From positions 1-33,272 of the forward strand of contig NZ_ABCS01000107.1 of assembly GCF_000170895.1 (NCBI RefSeq): a stretch of 33,272 nt of DNA, written 5' to 3'. Position numbers and translations under genes: made by a program. The notes beneath the pieces are model-generated. The model was given only the letters and a program-made list of their open reading frames with translations, was not told the origin of the DNA and did not search any database. The DNA is from Plesiocystis pacifica SIR-1 (GTDB lineage: Bacteria; Myxococcota_A; Polyangia; Nannocystales; Nannocystaceae). This document shows positions 27,564 through 33,272 of this stretch, piece by piece (the first letter of the stretch is position 1; the number at the start of each line of letters is the position of its first letter).

Positions 27564-29102
27564 TCAGTCTGGGGTCCGGAGCACCCGAAGCAGGGCCACG
27601 GCGACGAGCACCAGCACGGCGCACAGCGGCAAGGACACGACCAGCACCACGGCCCGGAGCGCGTCGAGGCCCCCCGCGAGCAAGAGCACCAGCGCGCTCC
27701 CGCTCAAGGCGAACAGCCAGGCGAGCTTGGCCCCCAGCTTGGTCGCGCCCCCGCCCGCGCCCAGGCTCGCCAGCGCGAGCACGGCCGAGGCGACCGAGAC
27801 CGCCGCCAGGCAGGCACAGCACGCGAGGCTGGCTAAGGTCAGGCCGACCCGCGCCGGGCTGGGGCACAGGCGCGCGAGCAACTCGAACAAGGCCGCGCCG
27901 GGGTCGGACGCCGGGACCTCCACGCCCGTGAGCACCGCGGCGCCGCCAAACACGGACATCCACACCAGGCACGCCGCGCTCGGGCACAAGAGCACCCCGA
28001 GCAGCAGCTCGCGCACGCTCCGTCCCCGGGAGATGCGGGCGATGAACAAGCCCACGAAGGGCGCCCAGGACACCCACCAGGCCCAATAAAAGACGGTCCA
28101 CTCCCCCAGCCAGGCGCGCTCGGCTGGGGTCGCCGAGCGCCCCGTCTCGAGCGCGCGGGCCCCGAAGATCTCGAGGTAGGCCCCGAGGTTTTCGAGCAGC
28201 GAGCGCCCGAGCTCGGCGCTCGGGCCGAGGACGAGCACCGTGAGCGCGAGCAGGCCCGACAGCCCCAGGCCCACGGCGCTGAGCCGACGGATGCCGACCT
28301 CCTCGCGCACGAGGGCCCAGGCCGTGAGCCCCGTGAGCCCCGCGACGAGGGCGACGAGCAGCGCGACCAGGACGCCGTGCTCGGGCGACTCGACGAACAG
28401 ACCCGCCAGCCCCGAGCGAAGCTGGGTCGCGGCCAGGCCGAGGGAGGTCGCCACGCCGAAGGTCGTGCTCGAGGCCGCGAGCACGTCGACGAGCTGACCC
28501 GCCCGGCCCTCGACGCGCGCGCCGAAGAGCGGACGGAGCAGCTCGGCCATGCTCCACAGCCCCTTGTCTTCCTCGTCTTCCTCGTCTTCCTCGTCTTTCT
28601 CGCCTTTCTCGCCTGGCCGCCGCCAGACCCAGGCAAAGGCCAGCCCGACGAGCGCGTACACGGCCCAGGCGTGCAAGCCCCAGTGGAAGGCGCTCAAGCC
28701 CCCCGCCGCCCGCGGGTCCGCGAACGCGGGGCTACCCGGCGTGCGCAGGTGCAGGCCCGGCTCGGCCACGCCGTACACCAGCAAGCCCGAGCCCACCCCC
28801 GCCGACAGCAACATGCCCAGCCACGCCGCCCGCGAGTGGGCCGGCGCTGCGCCCTCGGGACCCAGGCGCCGCCGCCCGTGGGGGCTCAGCGCGATCCCCA
28901 GCACGAGCACGACGAAGGCGGAGAGCGAGGCGACGTAGAACCAGCCCAGGTGCGTGACGACCAGCAGCTGTAATCGGCCAAAGACCGCGCGGACCAGCTC
29001 CTTGGCCAGGCACACCCCGAGCAAGGCCAGCGCGATGGCGGCCAGGGTCCCGCGACGGACCGCCGCCGCCCGGACCTCGACTGCCTGTTCGCGCGCTGCC
29101 AT
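27564..29102 (-). CDS. BCCT family (betaine/choline/carnitine) transporter
   Basis: A 512-residue secondary transporter with about twelve membrane helices. Family motifs: GMLLSAGVGSGLLVYGVAEP near TM3, and the conserved BCCT segment EWTVFYWAWWVSWAPFVGL followed by FIARISRGRSVRE. BCCT carriers import glycine betaine, choline or carnitine with Na+ or H+, usually for osmoprotection. A cytosolic loop contains an acidic run (EKGEKDEEDEEDEEDKG) encoded by a 9-base repeat. The ATG at 29102 is the first sensible start; the frame continues upstream into the methyltransferase remnant. The neighbouring SDMT remnant supports glycine betaine as cargo. Confidence 0.92.
   Translation of the reverse strand: MAAREQAVEVRAAAVRRGTLAAIALALLGVCLAKELVRAVFGRLQLLVVTHLGWFYVASLSAFVVLVLGIALSPHGRRRLGPEGAAPAHSRAAWLGMLLSAGVGSGLLVYGVAEPGLHLRTPGSPAFADPRAAGGLSAFHWGLHAWAVYALVGLAFAWVWRRPGEKGEKDEEDEEDEEDKGLWSMAELLRPLFGARVEGRAGQLVDVLAASSTTFGVATSLGLAATQLRSGLAGLFVESPEHGVLVALLVALVAGLTGLTAWALVREEVGIRRLSAVGLGLSGLLALTVLVLGPSAELGRSLLENLGAYLEIFGARALETGRSATPAERAWLGEWTVFYWAWWVSWAPFVGLFIARISRGRSVRELLLGVLLCPSAACLVWMSVFGGAAVLTGVEVPASDPGAALFELLARLCPSPARVGLTLASLACCACLAAVSVASAVLALASLGAGGGATKLGAKLAWLFALSGSALVLLLAGGLDALRAVVLVVSLPLCAVLVLVAVALLRVLRTPD
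28566..28610. repeat. 9-bp microsatellite inside the BCCT gene
   Basis: Five units of a GTCTTCCTC-type 9-mer (the last two diverged) encode an acidic Glu-Glu-Asp run in a loop of the transporter. Because the unit is three codons long, expansion or contraction would keep the frame. Confidence 0.85.
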
Positions 29103-29118
29103 GGCTCCTCGCCGAAGC

Positions 29119-29640
29119 CTAGCAGCCCAAGCCCGCGCCCTCGCCGGTCTCGCGCATGTGGAACAGCCCCCAGCACAGGTCGCCCTGGGCCCCGCCCTCG
29201 ATCCAGTGGCCGAGGCCCGCGCACGTGCGCTCGATGTACTCGGGGCTGACCCCGCCCAGGCGCGCGTGCTCGGCCCGGGTCTGCTCGAGCACGCGGCGGT
29301 AGTGGGTGGTGAGCTGGTCGGTGAGCTGAACACCAGCTCGCCGCCGGGGCGCAGCACCCGGGCGATCTCGGCGAACACCCGCGGCCGGTCGCCGCTGTGC
29401 AAGATGGCGTCCTGACACCAGACCACGTCGAAGCCGTGCGCCGGGAAGGGGATGGCCTCGAAGCTCCCGTCGACGATCTCGACCCGATCGGAGAGCCCGG
29501 CGGCGGCGGTCAGGCGACGCGCGCGGGCGTTCTCGACGGCGCTGATGTTGAGCCCGACGACCTCGCAGCCAAAGCGGCGCGCGAGCAGGCGAGCGGGGCC
29601 GCCAAAGCCCGAGCCGAGGTCGAGGTGCGCTTCACCGCCA
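29119..29640 (-). pseudogene. Remnant of a sarcosine/dimethylglycine N-methyltransferase-like gene
   Basis: On the minus strand from about 29640 the sequence reads HLDLGSGFGGPARLLARRFG, EVVGLNIS, then FDVVWCQDAILHSGDRPRVF and ARVLRPGGELVF: the SAM-binding half of an SDMT-type methyltransferase (glycine betaine synthesis). The N-terminal part is missing; an in-frame TGA lies just upstream and no start codon precedes the SAM motif. At about 29325 the frame shifts and jumps to the C-terminal part (LTDQLTTHYRRVLEQTRAEH, then YIERTCAGLGHWIEGG and WGLFHMRE), skipping the substrate region I would expect between them. A 9-base direct repeat GGTGAGCTG (29308-29316, 29320-29328) sits at the join, suggesting slippage or deletion. 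Adjacent to the BCCT transporter gene. Confidence 0.8.
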
Positions 29641-29642
29641 GC

Positions 29643-29656
29643 GGGACTTCAGTCCC
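29643..29656. repeat. Short palindrome at the broken 5' edge of the methyltransferase remnant
   Basis: GGGACT-TC-AGTCCC forms a perfect 6-bp inverted repeat immediately outside the point where methyltransferase similarity ends (29640). It resembles REP-type hairpins, but only one copy is seen in the window. Confidence 0.5.
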
Positions 29657-29743
29657 TATCATCGGGTCTCAATCTCCCCTCCCCTCGTCATCGCGCGAGC
29701 CCCTGATCCTCTCGGGAGAGCCCGCTCGCGCTACCATCCCCGG

Positions 29744-30847
29744 GTGGGTCATTCGCAGCACCCCTCGACGCCGAGCCGTGTTCCCGAGCTCGATCTACGC
29801 GACGCCTTGGCCGAGCGCTGCAGCCCCGAGGCCCTCGACGCCCTCGCCCTCGAGCTGCGCGCGGCCCTGTCGGGGGTCGGCTTCGTGACCGTCGCCGGGG
29901 CCCTCGAGCCCGCGCAGCTCGAGCTCGCCGCCGAGCTCCGGGCCCTGTCCCGCGCGCTCTTTCGCCTGCCCGCGCCGCAAAAGCAGGCCCTCGCCATGGT
30001 CCACTCCGGCCTGGCCTGGCGCGGGTGGTTTGCCCTCGGGGATGAGCTCACCGCTGGCCTGCGCGATCAAAAAGAGGGCTACTACCTGGGCGTCGAGCAC
30101 CCCGACGCGCACCCCCTCGTCCGCGCCGGGGCGCCCATGCACGGGCGCAACCCCTGGCCGCCCGGGCCCGCGTTCGAGCGCTTCCCCGCCGTGGTCGCGG
30201 CCTGGATGGCGCACATGCGCCGGGTCTGCGAGCTGCTGATGTCCCTGGTCGCCCGCGGCCTCGGCCTGGCCCCCGACTACTTCGCGCGGCGCTTTGGCGA
30301 CGAGCCCACGGAGCTGTTTCGAATCTTCCGCTACCCGCCCCGGCGCGAGGCCGACCCAGACGCTGCAGACGCTACAGACGCTGCGTGGGGCGTCGGCGAG
30401 CACACCGACATGGGCTTCTTGACCGCCCTGCTCATCGACGGCAGCCCCGGCCTCGAGGTCCAGGACCTCGACGGGCGCTGGCTCCCGGTCCGGCCCGAGC
30501 CCGGGCGCTTGGTGGTCAACGTCGGCGACATGCTCGAGGTGTGGACCCGGGGCGTGTACCGGGCCACGCCCCACCGGGTCCGCAACGACGCCCTCGCGGG
30601 CGAGCGCCTGTCCTGGCCCTACTTCTTCGACCCTGGCTGGCGACAACCCCTCGACCCCATCCCGCGCGCCGAGCTGTCCGCCCTCGGCGGGCCCTCGGCC
30701 GGCTCTGGTCGGCGCCGCTGGGACGGCCTCGAGCTGGCCTCCGTGCCGCCGGGGACCCGCTACGGGGACTTCGTCTGGGCCAAGATCTCCGGGGTGTTTC
30801 CCGAGCTGGCCCGCGCGGTCGAGGGCCGGCCCGAGAGCACGCGTTGA
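29744..30847 (+). CDS. 2-oxoglutarate/Fe(II) dioxygenase, isopenicillin N synthase-like
   Basis: A 367-residue enzyme with a GTG start. The N-terminal DIOX_N-type region (VPELDLRDAL, GVGFVTVAGAL, FRLPAPQKQAL) is followed by the double-stranded beta-helix core. Iron ligands are H220 and D222 (GEHTDMGFLT) and H277 (TPHRVRN); R288-x-S290 (RLSWPYFF) would bind 2-oxoglutarate. Members of this superfamily hydroxylate or cyclise small molecules such as amino acids, peptides or plant hormones; the substrate here is unknown. A short Asp/Ala/Thr repeat (DAADATDAA) precedes the first ligand motif. No biosynthetic cluster is adjacent. Confidence 0.9.
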   Translation: MGHSQHPSTPSRVPELDLRDALAERCSPEALDALALELRAALSGVGFVTVAGALEPAQLELAAELRALSRALFRLPAPQKQALAMVHSGLAWRGWFALGDELTAGLRDQKEGYYLGVEHPDAHPLVRAGAPMHGRNPWPPGPAFERFPAVVAAWMAHMRRVCELLMSLVARGLGLAPDYFARRFGDEPTELFRIFRYPPRREADPDAADATDAAWGVGEHTDMGFLTALLIDGSPGLEVQDLDGRWLPVRPEPGRLVVNVGDMLEVWTRGVYRATPHRVRNDALAGERLSWPYFFDPGWRQPLDPIPRAELSALGGPSAGSGRRRWDGLELASVPPGTRYGDFVWAKISGVFPELARAVEGRPESTR

Positions 30848-30890
30848 CGCGACGCTTGTCCGCCGCGCGAAGAAGCCGGATGATCCCCAG

Positions 30891-32573
30891 GTGCGACCTA
30901 GAGTCCTCGCCATCGCAGCGCTCCTCGCCCTGACCAGCTGCTCGACGAGCTACCGAGCCCGCTTTCACGACGAGCTCCCCAGACGAGACGCCGAGCAGAC
31001 GGATCGAACTGCGCCCGCGCAGCCGTCCGCCGCCGCGCCCTTCATCAAGGTCCACACCCACACGGGCGAGGTTTACGTGTTCGACCAGTGGCGCTTCGAC
31101 GAGGCCCAGCGCGTCGTCTACGGCCACGGCATGCGCTACTCCGCGCAGCGCGAGGTCCTCGAGCGCAGCGAGTTCCAGATCGCCTACGAGCAGGTCGCCC
31201 TCGTCGAGAGCAACACCCCCGAGAAGCTGACCCACGCGACCTCCCTGGCGATCATGGGCGTGGCGGTGGGGGCCGTCACCGGCGTGGGCATCTACTGTGG
31301 GATCAACCCCAAGGCCTGCTTTGGCTCCTGCCCCACCTTCTACGTCGAGGACCGCGAGGGCGCGCTGACCCTGCGCGCCGAGGGCTTCTCCTCGGCGGTG
31401 GCCGAGGCCCTCGAAGAGCGCGACGTCGATCACCTCGGGGTCGTCGACCCCCTCGACGATCCGCAGCAAGGCCAGCGCTTCGAGCTGATCATGGCCAACG
31501 AGGCCCTCGAGACCCACTTCCTGCGCAGCGTCGAGCTGCTCAGCGTGGCCCGGCCCGATCCGGCGGTCGAGATTTTCCACGCGGGCGGGCGCGTCCGCGA
31601 GCGCGCCATCTTGCCGCGCTTCCTCGGCGTCCGCGGGCGCGCGGGCCCGACGCGCTGCCGGTCCGCGGGCGGCGACTGCCTCGACGCCGTCGCCCAGGCC
31701 GACGCCCTCGAGTACGCCTCGACCACCGACGGCGTGGACCTGGCCGCCGAGGAGCACATCGAGCTCGAGTTCCCCGATCTGCCCGCGGGCACCAAAGGCG
31801 TCGTGGTCCTGCGCGCCCGCAACACCCTGCTCGACACCTTCTTGTTCTACCAGGGCCTCGCCTACATGGGCGAAGACGTGGCGCGGTGGATCCTCCGCGC
31901 CGACCGAGAGGGCGGCGACGGCCCCCTCGCCCAGCTGCTGCGCGGCTTCGACGAGGTGCTCGGCGGCGTCGAGGTCGAGCTGTGGCAAGGCGGGGCGTGG
32001 GTCCCCGCGGGCGGCCTCTACGAGTACGGGCCGATCGCGAAGGAGACCCAGGCCATCGAGCTGCCCGCCCGCGCCCGCGCGGACGCAGACGACGGCGAGC
32101 CCCTGCGCCTGCGCCTGCGCCTGACCCGGGGCCGGTGGAAGCTCGACCAGGCCAGCCTCGGCGAGCGCGTGGCCGTGCCCTCGGCGGTGACCCTCGAGCC
32201 CGTGGCCCTGGTCCACTCCCGGGACGGCCGCGGCCAGGCCGACCCCGAAGGCCTCGCCACCTTGCTCGATCCCCAGCGGCGGCTGATCAGCTACCCCGGC
32301 GACGTGTGGACCCTGGACTACGCCCTGCCCCCGGGGAGCCAGGCCCTGTTCCTCGCCTCCGAGGGCTTTTATTGGGAGTGGACCCGAGAGGACTGGCTGG
32401 CCGAGCAGAGCGCCCTCGAGGCCGCGCGCTTCTTCGCCGACCCGCGCGCGACCTTGCGGCGCCTCGCCCCGGACTTCGCCGCCATGGAGGGCGAGCTCGA
32501 GCCGGTGTTCTGGAAGACCCGCATCCGACCGGTGCCCCTCGAAGGCGGCGTGGTCGAGGGGGCGCCCCAATGA
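30891..32573 (+). CDS. Large lipoprotein of unknown function
   Basis: A 560-residue protein with a GTG start. Signal peptide with lipobox LTSC (LAIAALLALTSC). Near the N-terminus there is a beta-rich unit (IKVHTHTGEVYVFDQWRFDE) and one internal hydrophobic stretch (SLAIMGVAVGAVTGVGIYCG) that could be a membrane helix or a Gly-zipper. The long remainder is mixed alpha/beta without motifs I recognise. It is translationally coupled to the next lipoprotein gene (ATGA overlap at 32570), and the two share the order lipobox, beta unit, hydrophobic segment. Confidence 0.75.
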   Translation: MRPRVLAIAALLALTSCSTSYRARFHDELPRRDAEQTDRTAPAQPSAAAPFIKVHTHTGEVYVFDQWRFDEAQRVVYGHGMRYSAQREVLERSEFQIAYEQVALVESNTPEKLTHATSLAIMGVAVGAVTGVGIYCGINPKACFGSCPTFYVEDREGALTLRAEGFSSAVAEALEERDVDHLGVVDPLDDPQQGQRFELIMANEALETHFLRSVELLSVARPDPAVEIFHAGGRVRERAILPRFLGVRGRAGPTRCRSAGGDCLDAVAQADALEYASTTDGVDLAAEEHIELEFPDLPAGTKGVVVLRARNTLLDTFLFYQGLAYMGEDVARWILRADREGGDGPLAQLLRGFDEVLGGVEVELWQGGAWVPAGGLYEYGPIAKETQAIELPARARADADDGEPLRLRLRLTRGRWKLDQASLGERVAVPSAVTLEPVALVHSRDGRGQADPEGLATLLDPQRRLISYPGDVWTLDYALPPGSQALFLASEGFYWEWTREDWLAEQSALEAARFFADPRATLRRLAPDFAAMEGELEPVFWKTRIRPVPLEGGVVEGAPQ

Positions 32574-33211
32574 GCGCCCGTCGCCTGCTCGCCCGGGCCC
32601 TTTGCCTTGGCCTGAGCCTCGGCCTTGGCCTCGGCGGCTGCGTCCACGCCAAGGACCGCGCCGAGGGCTACGGCTCCGGCCCGCCCGCGACCTGGGCCGA
32701 GGTCGAGAAGGTCCCCGTCCACGGCTTTTGGGTGTGGCTGCGCTTTCACGACCGAGACAAGCTCGTCGGAGAGCTGCTGTTCGCCGAGCCCGGCTTCGAG
32801 GTCGCCGTCCAGACCAAGGAGGGCATCGTCGAGACCCGGGCCTGGTCCGAGCTGCGCCGGGCCACGGTCCAGACCGACCCCAAGGCCAAGGTCTGGCTCG
32901 CCAGCATGGGCCTGGTCACCGCCGTCCTCGTGCCCCTGGGCGTGGTCACCGGCGCGTTGGCGGTGATCGTCGTCCCCGCGACCGGCGTGCTGGGCTCTGT
33001 GGCCATGGGCATCACCTGGGCCGAGAGTCGGGTGATCTTGAAGGGCGAGGACCTGAACCTCCTCTACCAGTACGCCCGCTGGCCCCAGGGCTCCCCGGAG
33101 CGGACCATCGCCAACGACCCCGTCGGCACCCCGCTCCAGCCCGAGCCAGAGCCAGCAGCCAAGCCCGCGCCGCCCCCCGCCGCCCCCATCGAGCCCGTCC
33201 CCTTTCGGTGA
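32570..33211 (+). CDS. Lipoprotein partner with Gly-rich hydrophobic segment
   Basis: A 213-residue protein. Lipobox LGGC (LCLGLSLGLGLGGC) is followed by a beta-rich unit (VHGFWVWLRFHDRDKLVGEL, FEVAVQTKEGIVETRAW) and a long hydrophobic stretch (about 108-148: WLASMGLVTAVLVPLGVVTG, then ALAVIVVPATGVLG). The tail is Pro/Glu/Ala-rich. It overlaps the preceding gene by four bases and has a similar layout, so both probably belong to one envelope complex. Function unknown. Confidence 0.78.
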   Translation: MSARRLLARALCLGLSLGLGLGGCVHAKDRAEGYGSGPPATWAEVEKVPVHGFWVWLRFHDRDKLVGELLFAEPGFEVAVQTKEGIVETRAWSELRRATVQTDPKAKVWLASMGLVTAVLVPLGVVTGALAVIVVPATGVLGSVAMGITWAESRVILKGEDLNLLYQYARWPQGSPERTIANDPVGTPLQPEPEPAAKPAPPPAAPIEPVPFR

Positions 33212-33225
33212 CGCCCACACGACAA

Positions 33226-33245
33226 AGGGGCCCCGAAAGGCCCCT
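33226..33245. terminator. Terminator-like hairpin after the lipoprotein operon
   Basis: AGGGGCC / GGCCCCT stem with a CCGAAA loop, 14 bases after the stop of the last gene. It lacks a long T run, as is common in this GC-rich DNA. Confidence 0.65.
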
Positions 33246-33272
33246 CCTCACCCGCGCGTCCGCGCGAGCCGC

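Noticed and set aside
29119..29418. Independent 99-residue protein at the methyltransferase remnant
   Set aside because: Its N-terminal third is out-of-frame reading of the methyltransferase, and its C-terminus is the expected end of that same enzyme, so it is part of the pseudogene.

Overview
The window is very GC-rich coding DNA packed with lipoproteins, Tat or Sec secreted proteins and mostly SD-poor starts. This style, together with a DUF1588-type cytochrome beside a DUF1501 protein, a sterol-desaturase-family enzyme and a P450 resembling animal CYP7/CYP8, points to a myxobacterium, most likely of the sterol-making Nannocystaceae type. That assignment is inference; no rRNA or marker phylogeny is available here. 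No tRNA, rRNA, IS transposase or cas gene was seen.

Layout. 1-5.9 kb: the end of a histidine kinase with a degenerate receiver domain, a four-S1-domain RNA-binding protein, a TPR membrane protein, a TGS1-like RNA methyltransferase with an RRM-like N-terminus, and a FIST-domain protein. 5.9-7.6 kb: a four-TM membrane protein and an M74-type murein endopeptidase lipoprotein. 7.65-11.5 kb: an AT-richer leader with a cluster of TAGAAC/GTTCTA palindromes, one touching the start codon, followed by a three-gene exported-protein operon: di-heme-motif cytochrome, a lipoprotein broken by an amber codon, and a Tat-exported DUF1501 protein. 11.6-13.0 kb: the CYP7/CYP8-like P450. 13.0-15.6 kb: a small lipoprotein, a membrane-anchored PD-(D/E)XK-like protein and an NlpC/P60 lipoprotein. 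15.6-17.4 kb: a tandem hairpin repeat and an overlapping two-gene unit, a two-TM SLATT-like protein plus a prokaryotic YEATS protein, which is the best candidate for an undescribed (possibly conflict or defence) system. 17.5-19.8 kb: a class III CoA-transferase, a DUF2505 protein and a STAS-like protein. 19.9-24.1 kb: an M1 aminopeptidase plus an NPEPL1-like M17 aminopeptidase in one operon. 24.2-27.3 kb: a beta-barrel protein, two small secreted proteins and a sterol-desaturase-family hydroxylase. 27.33-27.56 kb: three copies of a hairpin repeat separated by two different hairpins. 27.6-29.6 kb: a BCCT betaine-type transporter next to the wreck of a sarcosine/dimethylglycine methyltransferase. 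29.7-33.2 kb: a 2OG-Fe(II) oxygenase and two large lipoproteins, closed by a terminator-like hairpin.

How the genes fit together. The kinase, FIST, STAS-like and TPR proteins look regulatory; the secreted cytochrome, DUF1501, M74, NlpC and lipoprotein genes serve the envelope; the P450 and desaturase-family enzyme could both act on sterols or lipids but are 13 kb apart. The BCCT transporter with a decayed methyltransferase suggests a lineage that kept osmolyte uptake and lost part of betaine synthesis. Several proteins (CYP7/8-like P450, TGS1-like methyltransferase, YEATS, NPEPL1-like peptidase) belong to families better known from eukaryotes. Three places look damaged or mis-sequenced: the amber codon at 9405-9407, three one-base slips in the M1 aminopeptidase C-terminus, and the methyltransferase remnant.
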